From Rhizobiales bacterium 62-17 (GTDB taxonomy: Bacteria > Pseudomonadota > Alphaproteobacteria > Rhizobiales > Beijerinckiaceae): 64,000 nucleotides of DNA. The stretch is taken from assembly GCA_001898965.1 (NCBI GenBank), contig MKVW01000004.1, forward strand, positions 110,523 to 174,522. Direction: 5' to 3'. Positions 10,416 through 18,213 of the stretch are shown here, piece after piece (the first letter of the stretch is position 1; every line of letters begins with the position of its first letter). Both the position numbers and the translations under genes were made by a program. The notes beneath the pieces are model-generated. The model had not been told where the DNA came from. It saw only the letters and a program-made list of their open reading frames with translations, and made no database searches.

Positions 10416-11869
10416 CAAGCGGCCTCCGCGAGGGCGCGGCGCGCCTCCTCATGATCGGAGAACGGCAACACCGTGCCGCCGACGATCTGACCCGTCTCAT
10501 GTCCTTTGCCGGCAATGACCAGAACATCACCTTCCTTCAACATCGCAACCGCCTGGGCGATCGCCTGAGCGCGATCACCGATTTCAAGGGCGCCAGGCGC
10601 GGCGGCGAGAATCTCCGCCCGGATGGTCGCCGGATTTTCTGAGCGTGGGTTGTCGTCCGTGACGATGGCCACATCGGCATATTTCACCGCGATGGCCCCC
10701 ATGATGGGACGCTTACCCTTATCGCGGTCGCCCCCGCAACCGAAGACGACGATCAAACGGCTTTTCGCCAACGGCCGCAGCGCCTCCAGCACTTTCTCCA
10801 GCGCATCGGGTTTATGGGCGTAATCGACGAAAATCGGCGCTCCGTGGCGCTGCCCGACCCGTTCCAGCCGTCCCGGCGCGCCTTCAAGGCTCGTTAAAGC
10901 GGCAAAAACCGCATCGGGCTTGCCACCCGTGACCAAACAAATCGCCGCGGCAACCAAGGCGTTCGAGGCCATGAAATCGCCGGCCAGAGGCAAGGCGATG
11001 TCGAAACGGCGGCCCGCATGGCTGACAACCAGGCGCGTCGAAAGCGCCTGCGCCTCCACGGTTTCAATGTGAATAAATTCCCCTTGGCGCCCGACCGTGC
11101 AGACGCGCAAACCGGCCTCAGCGCAGGCGGCGGCGACACGCGGTCCATATTCGCCATCCACGTCAACGATCGCAGGCTGCCCAGCCTTGAGCAGCGTATC
11201 GAACAAGCGCAACTTGGCTTTCAGATAGCTTTCCATGTCGGGATGATAATCAAGATGATCCCGCGACAGATTGGTGAAAGCGCCGGCCGCCAGACGCACA
11301 CCGTCAAGGCGCTTCTGCTCGAGACCATGCGATGAAGCTTCCATGGCGAGATGGCTGATGCCATCGCCTGCCAGCCGATCGAGCACGTCATGCAGCGTGA
11401 TCGGATCGGGCGTCGTCAACGAGCCATAGGCAACGCCCTGCGCCGTCACCACGCCGGTGGTGCCGAGCGCCGCCGAAGGGAAACCGAGCTTCTGCCAGAT
11501 CTGGCGCACGAAGGACGCGGTGGAAGTCTTGCCGCTGGTGCCGGTGATCGCCGCGATCACATCAGGCTGGCGCGCGTGAAAGCGTGCGGCCGCCTGCGCC
11601 AACGCCGCGCGCACGTCCGCGACCTTTATATAAGTAGCGCCGGCAACTGGTGCTTCCGGCAGACGTTCGGCAACGATCGCCATCGCGCCATTGCTCTGCG
11701 CTTGCGCAGCGAAGCTCAGCCCGTCGGCCTTGGCACCTGGCACGGCGAAGAACACAAAGCCCGGGCGCACCGCCCGGCTATCGGCGGTCAATCCTGCAAC
11801 GTCGAGCGCCGCGACACCTTCAGGCATCGCGGCGGACGGCAGAATGTCACGCAATTTGCTCACCGCCAT
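10415..11869 (-). CDS. murE: UDP-MurNAc-dipeptide--meso-diaminopimelate ligase
   Basis: Mur ligase that adds the third stem-peptide residue. The 484-residue product has the uridine-binding motif LTADSRAVRPGFVFFAVPG, the P-loop ITGTSGKTSTASF, the segment EASSHGLEQKRLDG and the DNPR motif (VTDDNPRSENP) that marks enzymes specific for meso-diaminopimelate rather than lysine, as expected for a Gram-negative. ATG 11869 overlaps the ftsI 3' end by 10 bases. The C-terminus KGHETGQIVGG is typical. Confidence 0.97.
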   Translation of the reverse strand: MAVSKLRDILPSAAMPEGVAALDVAGLTADSRAVRPGFVFFAVPGAKADGLSFAAQAQSNGAMAIVAERLPEAPVAGATYIKVADVRAALAQAAARFHARQPDVIAAITGTSGKTSTASFVRQIWQKLGFPSAALGTTGVVTAQGVAYGSLTTPDPITLHDVLDRLAGDGISHLAMEASSHGLEQKRLDGVRLAAGAFTNLSRDHLDYHPDMESYLKAKLRLFDTLLKAGQPAIVDVDGEYGPRVAAACAEAGLRVCTVGRQGEFIHIETVEAQALSTRLVVSHAGRRFDIALPLAGDFMASNALVAAAICLVTGGKPDAVFAALTSLEGAPGRLERVGQRHGAPIFVDYAHKPDALEKVLEALRPLAKSRLIVVFGCGGDRDKGKRPIMGAIAVKYADVAIVTDDNPRSENPATIRAEILAAAPGALEIGDRAQAIAQAVAMLKEGDVLVIAGKGHETGQIVGGTVLPFSDHEEARRALAEAA

Positions 11870-13662
11870 GCGCTCCCGCTCGAAGGCAGCCCCACGCCCA
11901 GGCGCGCCACCGATGGAAAGACTTGCGTCATCGTCGGCGAGGCCACGCGCGGCGGCAGACCGAGCATCGGCGTCACCCGTTCAATGATCCGCCCCGTCGT
12001 CGCACCCGCATTGTAAGCGGCGGTGCGTGCGCCACCCGTTTCCGGCACGCCTTGCGGTTCGTCATAGACAGTCAGGAACAGATATCTCGGCTTGTCGGCC
12101 GGCGCGACGGCCGTGAATGTGGTGAACACGCGATCATTGGCATAACGACCGTTGACCACTTTGTTCGCCGTACCGGTCTTACCGCCCGGGAAATAGCCCT
12201 GCACGTTGATCGTCTTGGCCGACCCCACTTCGGCGTTGAGGCGCATCAGATAGCGCATGCTCTCCGACGTATCGGGGCGGATGACTTGCGGGGCGGTGGC
12301 GCGCGCCTCCTGTTCGGTGCGCGTCAGAAACGTCGGCTTGATCAACTGGCCGCCGTTGACCAGAGCGGACACCGCCATCATCGCCTGCAAGGGCGCCACC
12401 GCCAGGCCGTGGCCGAAGGCGATGGTCATCGTGTTCAAATCGCCCCAGTTGCGCGGCACGATCGGTTCAGCACTCTCAGGCAATTCGGTGCGCATGCGAT
12501 CGAGCTGGCCGATCTTGCGCAGGAACGCCTTGTGCCCCTCGACGCCGATCATCAAAGCCATACGAGCGGTGCCGACGTTCGACGAATAGGTGAAGACTTC
12601 CGACACGGACAACACCCGGTTCTGGGCGTGGAAATCGTTGATGGCGAAGCGGCCGTAGCGCAAAGCGCCGCGCGCATCGATCTTCGAATTGACCGTGACC
12701 TTGCGCGCATCGATCGCCATGGCCATCGTCAATGCCTTGAAGGTCGAGCCCATTTCGAACACGCCGACCGTCATACGGTTGATGCGATTGGGCTCCAGCG
12801 CGTCAACCGGATTGTTCGGATCATAGTCGGGCAATGAGGCGATCGCGATGACCTCGCCCGTATTGACATCCATGATCGCGGCGGCGGCGGCTTTGGCCTT
12901 GAATTTCTCCATGCCTCTGACGAGTTCGTCACGCACCGCATAGGTGGCCTTGATGTCGAGCGACAGCTTGATCGGCTTGAGATCTGTCGAGCGTGCGGTG
13001 AAGCCTGCCAGCGCGAGGTCATTGAGGCCGGTGCCATCGATATATTTCTCGACGCCGGCAATGCCGATATTGTCAGTGTTGGTGAACCCCAGCACGTGCG
13101 CGGCCACCGGACCGTTCGGATAGACGCGCTTGTGCTCCGGCAGGAAGCCGACGCCGGGCAGGCCGAGGCGGAAGACTTCTTCGCGCTCCTTCGGCGTGAT
13201 GCCGCGCTTGACCCAGATAAAGCCCTTGCGCGAGCCCAGCCGCTCGCGCAATTCGCGTGCGTTCACGTCGGGCAGAACGGCGGTGAGCAATTCCACCGCT
13301 TCGTCCTTGTCGATGATGCGGCGCGGCTCTGCGAAAACGGAATCGATCTTGATGTCAGTCGCCAAAATATCGCCGTTGCGATCGACGATGTCAGGGCGGG
13401 CGCGCGAACTGGCCTCAGTGGCCGCCCGCTTCAAACCGTTCTGCTCCGGCTTCATGCCGAGCCAGACGAGCTTGGCGCCGAGAAAAACGAACACCGCGCC
13501 AAACGCCAAGGTGATCAAGCGAACCCGCGAACCGCTCTTGCCGATGCGCGTGCCCAGCACGCCACGCAGAAACGGCATCAGCCAAGCGCCGATCGAACGG
13601 CGACGCGCGGGGGAAGCGACGTCCTGCATGTTGTCCTCAGGAAACGAATGCGGATGGGACAT
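11860..13662 (-). CDS. ftsI: Division-specific transpeptidase FtsI (PBP3)
   Basis: Class B penicillin-binding protein that cross-links septal peptidoglycan with FtsW. The 600-residue product has a basic cytoplasmic tail, one membrane anchor near residues 48-68 (VRLITLAFGAVFVFLGAKLVW), a PBP dimerisation domain (residues about 75-230) and a transpeptidase domain with the nucleophile Ser306 in MGSTFK, the SxN motif YSSNVG and the KTG motif FPGGKTGTANK. All active-site motifs are intact. It begins 2 bases after the ftsL stop and overlaps murE at its end. Confidence 0.96.
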   Translation of the reverse strand: MSHPHSFPEDNMQDVASPARRRSIGAWLMPFLRGVLGTRIGKSGSRVRLITLAFGAVFVFLGAKLVWLGMKPEQNGLKRAATEASSRARPDIVDRNGDILATDIKIDSVFAEPRRIIDKDEAVELLTAVLPDVNARELRERLGSRKGFIWVKRGITPKEREEVFRLGLPGVGFLPEHKRVYPNGPVAAHVLGFTNTDNIGIAGVEKYIDGTGLNDLALAGFTARSTDLKPIKLSLDIKATYAVRDELVRGMEKFKAKAAAAAIMDVNTGEVIAIASLPDYDPNNPVDALEPNRINRMTVGVFEMGSTFKALTMAMAIDARKVTVNSKIDARGALRYGRFAINDFHAQNRVLSVSEVFTYSSNVGTARMALMIGVEGHKAFLRKIGQLDRMRTELPESAEPIVPRNWGDLNTMTIAFGHGLAVAPLQAMMAVSALVNGGQLIKPTFLTRTEQEARATAPQVIRPDTSESMRYLMRLNAEVGSAKTINVQGYFPGGKTGTANKVVNGRYANDRVFTTFTAVAPADKPRYLFLTVYDEPQGVPETGGARTAAYNAGATTGRIIERVTPMLGLPPRVASPTMTQVFPSVARLGVGLPSSGSAWR

Positions 13663-13664
13663 GA

Positions 13665-14072
13665 TCAGCGCGCCTCCGCGTTCTGTTTCGGCGTGGCGCC
13701 GCGGATCGATCCGGTGATGTCGCGCGGCAAGGGCGTGGCTTCGCCCAGGCCCAGCAGGTCAAGCTTCTGGCCGATGCTGTCGACCTTGGGTGCCCGATCC
13801 GGCAGATCCTGCGGCTGGATGATCTGGTCAATGGAGAGCTGTTTCAGGTCGAGATGTTTGTCCGCCAGAGCCTGGATGCGGCCGGGGCGGATAAGATGGG
13901 CGAATTCCGCCCGCATCATGGCGATCTGATCGCGCTCCTGCTGGTTGGCATTCTTCATCTTCAAAATCTGTTCGGCGAAGAGGATGGTCTCGTATTTGAT
14001 CGAATAGGCGTAGATCGCCGAGCCGATCAGCGCCAAGATTGCGACCACGTTGAGAGTACGGAACATTTTCAC
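13665..14072 (-). CDS. ftsL: Cell division protein FtsL
   Basis: Short bitopic divisome protein. The 135-residue product has an N-terminal membrane helix (LNVVAILALIGSAIYAYSI), then a coiled-coil-prone stretch (ILKMKNANQQERDQIAMMRAE) broken for length, then FAHLIRPGRIQALADKHLDL, which is the typical FtsL region with the leucine-rich heptads. Sequence conservation in this family is weak, so position between rsmH and ftsI is the main support. A GTG at 14072 overlaps the rsmH stop as GTGA, matching the other coupled junctions; the ATG at 14066 two codons later is the alternative. Confidence 0.88.
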   Translation of the reverse strand: MKMFRTLNVVAILALIGSAIYAYSIKYETILFAEQILKMKNANQQERDQIAMMRAEFAHLIRPGRIQALADKHLDLKQLSIDQIIQPQDLPDRAPKVDSIGQKLDLLGLGEATPLPRDITGSIRGATPKQNAEAR

Positions 14073-15109
14073 CCTCTCTTGGGTTCGCGCACGGGCAGAG
14101 CCGCGAGGCGAAAAACATCATCGGAGACCGACCGGGACGGCACATCGTTGCGCACGGCCCAGCGCAATTTGGCCGAGCGTGCCCGCGGATTGCCGGTCAT
14201 TTCCGCCTCGGAGGGGCCGATCGGCTGTCCAGACGGCAGGTCGAATGTCGGTGGCGGCGGCACGGGCTCGCCGGGCAGCAGCCGCGAACGCGCCTGCCCG
14301 CGCCCAGAGCGCTCCGCCAGAAACTGTTTGACGATCCGGTCTTCGAGCGAGTGGAAGCTCACCACCACGAGCCGCCCGGCTGGCCGCAACAGCTTTTCAG
14401 CCGCGCCCAGCGCCCGCACCAATTCGCCAAGCTCGTCATTGACGGCAATCCGCAGTGCTTGAAACGTGCGCGTCGCGGGATGAATCTGCGTTGGCTTGGC
14501 TGGAGCCGCCTTCTGCACCAGATCGGCCAGAGCTCGCGTCGTCGCAATCGGCGCTTGCAGGCGCGCTGCGACAATGGCGCGGGCAATGCGCCGCGACTGC
14601 CGCTCCTCGCCATAATAATAGAGAATGTCGGCCAGCTCTTCGGCACTCGCCGTGTTGACGATATCGGCGGCGCTGCGTCCCGCCTGCGCCATGCGCATGT
14701 CGAGCGGCCCCTCGTGTCGGAAGGAAAAGCCGCGCGCACCATCGTCGATCTGCATCGACGACACGCCGATGTCGAGCACGATGCCATCGAAAGCCGCAAG
14801 GTCCAACCGCGCCGCGACCGCATCCATCTGCGAAAACTGCGCTGGCTCCAGCATCAACCGACCGCCCATGGCGGTGACCAAAGCCTGGCCGTCGCGGATC
14901 GCATTGGGATCGCGATCGAGCGCGAGAAGCCGCGTACCGGCAGTCGCCAAAATGGCGCGGCTATAGCCGCCCGCCCCGAACGTACCGTCGAGATAGAGCT
15001 GATCGGAAACCGGCGAGAGGGTTTGGAGAACCGCCTCGAGGAGTACGGGAATATGTCGGGTCAGTCCGCCATCGGGAACCGAAGATTCGTTCCCGCGACC
15101 CGATGTCAT
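14069..15109 (-). CDS. rsmH: 16S rRNA (cytosine(1402)-N(4))-methyltransferase RsmH
   Basis: Methylates N4 of C1402 in the decoding centre of 16S rRNA (old name MraW). The 346-residue product starts MTSGRGNESSVPDGGLTRHIPVLLEAV and has the SAM site YLDGTFGAGGYSRAIL, the segment DGIVLDIGVSSMQIDDGARGF in two parts, and the C-terminal block VSFHSLEDRIVKQFL. ATG 15109 overlaps the mraZ stop (ATGA). The same frame is open to 15739, but that upstream part lies over mraZ and has no family sequence. Confidence 0.96.
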   Translation of the reverse strand: MTSGRGNESSVPDGGLTRHIPVLLEAVLQTLSPVSDQLYLDGTFGAGGYSRAILATAGTRLLALDRDPNAIRDGQALVTAMGGRLMLEPAQFSQMDAVAARLDLAAFDGIVLDIGVSSMQIDDGARGFSFRHEGPLDMRMAQAGRSAADIVNTASAEELADILYYYGEERQSRRIARAIVAARLQAPIATTRALADLVQKAAPAKPTQIHPATRTFQALRIAVNDELGELVRALGAAEKLLRPAGRLVVVSFHSLEDRIVKQFLAERSGRGQARSRLLPGEPVPPPPTFDLPSGQPIGPSEAEMTGNPRARSAKLRWAVRNDVPSRSVSDDVFRLAALPVREPKRG

Positions 15110-15603
15110 TCCCGCACTCCCCGAGGCTGCGGTGGAACCGTCCCCGCGTGACTGGCGCCGATCTGCTTTCGAAGGTCGCGTACCCGGTTTCTGGCCTCGT
15201 CCAGATACGCTTCGAAACGCTTCGGCTCCCAGATCTGAAACTTGTATCCCTGCCCCACGAAGGTCGCCTCGGCCTCGATGCCCAACCAGACCTTCGAGGC
15301 TTCCGACAGAATGATCCGGCCCTCCGGATCGACCTTTAGAATCTCGCTCGTTCCCAACAGGGCCGTCGAATAGACGTCGTGATCGTCCGTATAGGTCGCG
15401 AAACGCCCCAGAACCCCGTCGATCTCCCGCATCAGAGCGTGGCCGCCGCAATCCAGCGCCTGCGCATCCAACGCGCGATGCACGTAGAGCCCCTCGAATC
15501 CATCCTTCGCCAGCAACGTCCGAAACGACGCCGGGATGGAAATCCGACCCTTGCTGTCGAGCCGGTTGGTGAAATTCGAGACGAACCGATCCAACGCATT
15601 CAC
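15106..15603 (-). CDS. mraZ: Transcriptional regulator MraZ
   Basis: DNA-binding regulator of the dcw operon with two AbrB-like swapped-hairpin repeats. Repeat 1 is FTNRLDSKGRISIPASFR and repeat 2 is LKVDPEGRIILSEASKVW; each carries the DxxGR core that contacts DNA. From the GTG at 15603 the product is VNALDRFVSN..., 165 residues, close to the family (about 150) plus a C-terminal tail. An in-frame ATG at 15642 would add 13 Arg-rich residues not typical of the family. The gene is first in the dcw operon and lies about 120 bases from the promoter described upstream, whose repeats fit its own binding site. Confidence 0.93.
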   Translation of the reverse strand: MNALDRFVSNFTNRLDSKGRISIPASFRTLLAKDGFEGLYVHRALDAQALDCGGHALMREIDGVLGRFATYTDDHDVYSTALLGTSEILKVDPEGRIILSEASKVWLGIEAEATFVGQGYKFQIWEPKRFEAYLDEARNRVRDLRKQIGASHAGTVPPQPRGVRE

Positions 15604-15721
15604 CCGGCGACGCAGACGCAGACATCGAACCGCGCGATGCAAAGGTGGGCGTCTCGGAAGACAGCCCCGACTGCGGATGCAGTCCGGTCGCTCCGTTACG
15701 CCAAATCACTGAAACGCGCGG

Positions 15722-15760
15722 TATGATTTGGGATAGCATGGGAAAATATGGGCGTCAACG
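15722..15760 (-). promoter_or_regulatory. dcw operon promoter with three phased MraZ-type repeats
   Basis: Read on the minus strand, TTGACG (15758-15753), a 17-base spacer and TATCCC (15735-15730) form a sigma70-like promoter pointing at mraZ. On the plus strand TGGG occurs at 15729, 15739 and 15749, exactly 10 bases apart, so the three repeats fill the spacer and touch both hexamers. MraZ of E. coli is known to bind TGGG-type repeats with 5-base spacers (10-bp period) at its own promoter. Repression by occlusion is inferred from the overlap. Confidence 0.75.
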
Positions 15761-15829
15761 AGCGAAGGATGAAGCAAGTGAATCGAAATGGGACGTTCCC
15801 ATTTCACCCTGCATTAGCTCTCGTTGACG
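15753..15829. repeat. Nested inverted repeats upstream of the dcw promoter
   Basis: CGTCAACGAG (15753-15762) is the exact reverse complement of CTCGTTGACG (15820-15829). Between them AAATGGGA (15786-15793) pairs with TCCCATTT (15797-15804) across CGT. The TGGG at 15789 is exactly 40 bases from the nearest promoter repeat, so it keeps the same helical phase. The outer right arm contains a plus-strand TTGACG, but no good -10 follows. The rest of 15,604-15,981 shows no gene on either strand. Confidence 0.6.
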
Positions 15830-15981
15830 TTAATGAATGGTTGAGAGATCGCGTTCACATTCCAATCAACTTAAGCGGATCAGTCGCTTCCTAGGATTTC
15901 CACCTATCGACACCACATCGGGCAGCCCTTAGTGGTAGCCGCTTCGCTCGCTCGCCGCATGGGAACCGGTTCGCCTTCAGC

Positions 15982-17112
15982 ATGAACGACGTTGCAGCCA
16001 CGGCCATTCGGGCCGCACCGCGAACAAAGTCGACGCGCGCGCCCAACGAGATCGATTTCTGGCGCGGCTTTGCGCTCGTCTCGATCTTCATGAATCACGT
16101 CCCCGGGCTCTGGTACGAGCAGTTTACCCACAAGAATTTCGGCTACACCGATTCCGCCGAGCTTTTCGTGCTCCTCGCCGGCTGGTCGCTGCGCATCCTG
16201 GTCGACAATCAGCCCCCGGGCATTTCGCCGATGCGCCTCACCCTGCGCCTCGGCGGCCGGGCGATGACGCTCTATTTTGCCCAGCTCGGAATTTCCGCCA
16301 TCGCCATCGCGATGATCGCCGCGACCGCCCTGCTGCTCGACAATGCCCTTATTCTACAATGGAATAACGCGGCTGCCGTGTTCGAGGCGCCGGGGCCGGC
16401 GCACATCGGCTTGGTCATCCTGTCCCATCAGCTCGGCTATTTCGACATCTTGCCGCTCTATGTGGTGCTGATGGCGTTCGGCCCCATCATCGCGCTGATC
16501 CATCGCTTCCTGCCGTCCGCGCTGCTGCCGCTCTCCCTGCTCATCTGGGCCGCGACTTTGGCTACCGGCATCAACATTCCGACCTATCCGGTCGAAGGCC
16601 GCTGGTATTTCAATCCCCTCGCCTGGCAGTTGATTTTCGTCACCGGGTTCGTCCTGGGCGGGCGAGGTCCGATCAAGTCAGCCATCGAGGATTGGAAGGC
16701 CCCCATCCGGGTGATCGGCGGCGCCATCGTCCTGGTCGGCTATATCGGCACCGTCCGCCACTGGTACCCTGAGCCTCTCGAAGTGCCTGAGCCATTTCTG
16801 TTTTTTGTCGCTGACAAGACCTTCCTGACGCCGCTGCGCTACATCCACGCCCTTGGTATTGTGGCCTTCGTTGGCGGCAGCTTCTGGCTCATCCTTAAAT
16901 ATGCGCAACCGCTGGCCCGCTTTTTCTCGATGTTGGGTCGCAATTCCCTCAACGTTTTCTGCGTAGGATCCCTGCTCAGCCTCGGCGGACAGATCGTCAG
17001 ATTCGCCGTTGCCCACAGTTTGTTAGTAGATACAATTGTGGTAATCGTCGGAATTAGCGCCATGAGCGCGACGGCCTGGGTGTCCGAATGGCGCACGCGT
17101 CTAAAGGATTGA
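15982..17112 (+). CDS. OpgC-family integral membrane acyltransferase
   Basis: The 376-residue product resembles OpgC, the inner-membrane protein that transfers succinyl groups to osmoregulated periplasmic glucans. After a short basic tail the family start is clear: NEIDFWRGFALVSIFMNHVPG, split at the first membrane helix, with the conserved early His in FMNHVPG, then YTDSAELFVLLAGWSLRIL. About ten hydrophobic helices follow. ATG 15982 is the first after a 378-base region without genes. The next gene, an exported SGNH hydrolase, overlaps its 3' end by 25 bases, so the two probably act together on a periplasmic or surface glycan. The acyl group and acceptor are not shown by the sequence. Confidence 0.85.
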   Translation: MNDVAATAIRAAPRTKSTRAPNEIDFWRGFALVSIFMNHVPGLWYEQFTHKNFGYTDSAELFVLLAGWSLRILVDNQPPGISPMRLTLRLGGRAMTLYFAQLGISAIAIAMIAATALLLDNALILQWNNAAAVFEAPGPAHIGLVILSHQLGYFDILPLYVVLMAFGPIIALIHRFLPSALLPLSLLIWAATLATGINIPTYPVEGRWYFNPLAWQLIFVTGFVLGGRGPIKSAIEDWKAPIRVIGGAIVLVGYIGTVRHWYPEPLEVPEPFLFFVADKTFLTPLRYIHALGIVAFVGGSFWLILKYAQPLARFFSMLGRNSLNVFCVGSLLSLGGQIVRFAVAHSLLVDTIVVIVGISAMSATAWVSEWRTRLKD

Positions 17113-17984
17113 AAGCGGGTATGTTTCTCGCCGCTGTTCTCTTCGTGGGAACGGCGCAGGCGCAGTCGACCCCTGTGGACAACAGCCAAGCTCCTGCCGC
17201 GACATCCTCCGCCACGAACGATCCTGCCGCAGCGATCGACGCCGCCGTCCCGACACCGGCCCCACCGGACCCCAACAATGCCGTCGTGCAATATGCGCTG
17301 AGTTCGCAATGTTCGGTGCCGAGCAAGGAGATCGCCTCGCCGGCGCCCCTATCGGCGATGGTGTCGAAGCTCGAAGCCGGCAAAGGGTTACGCATCCTGG
17401 CCATCGGCTCGTCGTCCACCTGGGGCATCGGCGCCTCGACACGCCAGAAGAATTATCCTTCGCAGCTCGAGACGATGCTCGAAAAGTCGATGCGCGGCGT
17501 CGATATCGAAGTCGTCAATCGCGGCGTGTCCGGCGAGACCAGCGAAACCACCGCTGATCGTCTGAAAACCGAAGCCGTCCTGATCAAGCCCGACGTCGTG
17601 CTCTGGCAACTGGGCACCAACGACGCCATTCAGCACGTCCCCGTCGACACCTTTGAACTGAACGTGCGCAAGACCATCAAAGCCTTGCGGCGCAAGGGGA
17701 TCGACGTCGTCCTCGTCGGCTTGCAATATACGCCGAACTACTCGCGCGACACCCATTACTTCGCCATTCGCGACGCCCTCAACCGCATCGCCGCCGATCT
17801 CAACGTGCTCTACGTCAAGCGCTATTCGGCGATGGAATTCATCGCCCGCACCAAGGCCAATATGAAGATGCTGGCCGATGACGGCTTCCATCTCAACGAT
17901 ATGGGCTATCAATGCATGGCCGAGCACATCGCCAATGCGGTGACGGCCAATCTGTTCGTGCGCCGCCGCAAGCCGGCCTCCTGA
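17088..17984 (+). CDS. Exported SGNH/GDSL hydrolase
   Basis: The 298-residue product has an N-terminal signal sequence (MFLAAVLFVGTAQAQS; alternative start ATG 17121), a low-complexity Ala/Pro linker to about residue 65 and an SGNH domain. Block I reads AIGSSSTWGIGAS, with Ser where the usual GDS has Asp; block II is NRGVSGETSE (Gly), block III is LWQLGTNDA (Asn), and block V is DGFHLNDMGY (Asp-x-x-His). The catalytic set is therefore complete. It overlaps the OpgC-like gene and is probably cotranscribed. SGNH proteins often remove or transfer acyl groups on polysaccharides; which applies here is unknown. The 229 bases after it hold no gene, only short palindromes at 18104-18115 and 18145-18154. 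Confidence 0.88.
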   Translation: MAHASKGLKAGMFLAAVLFVGTAQAQSTPVDNSQAPAATSSATNDPAAAIDAAVPTPAPPDPNNAVVQYALSSQCSVPSKEIASPAPLSAMVSKLEAGKGLRILAIGSSSTWGIGASTRQKNYPSQLETMLEKSMRGVDIEVVNRGVSGETSETTADRLKTEAVLIKPDVVLWQLGTNDAIQHVPVDTFELNVRKTIKALRRKGIDVVLVGLQYTPNYSRDTHYFAIRDALNRIAADLNVLYVKRYSAMEFIARTKANMKMLADDGFHLNDMGYQCMAEHIANAVTANLFVRRRKPAS

Positions 17985-18176
17985 AGCATCGCGAAACACG
18001 ATTTTGCTGACGGCGCTCGAGCGTCCGCCAGGCCCTTTCCCGATCCCGTATCAGCCGCCACCGCCCGCAATGGCGGCCCATTCGCATGCCTGGTGTTTTG
18101 ATGGGGCAATTGCCCACAATTCGGCGTCTTCCCGCTTTGGAGTGGGATATATCCTTGCATCTAATCCTGACGTAGT

Positions 18177-18192
18177 ATAAAGATATCTTTAT
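18177..18192. promoter_or_regulatory. Perfect 16-bp palindrome, probable operator of the met operon
   Basis: ATAAAGATATCTTTAT is its own reverse complement and lies 21 bases before the regulator ATG. TATAAA inside TAGTATAAAG could serve as a -10, with TTGCAT near 18155-18160 as a weak -35, so binding would block the promoter. The next gene is an ArsR-methyltransferase protein whose family (SahR) is known to bind palindromes before methionine-cycle genes; autoregulation is inferred. Confidence 0.75.
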
Positions 18193-18213
18193 GTCTTTCT
18201 GCGAAACCTAACG

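Noticed and set aside
15645-15827. 60-codon plus-strand frame across the dcw promoter repeats
   Set aside because: Its sequence is explained by the TGGG repeats and inverted repeats; no ribosome-binding site.
18145-18154. GGATATATCC as a second regulator site of the met operon
   Set aside because: Only 10 bases and unlike the 16-base palindrome; short palindromes of this size occur by chance.
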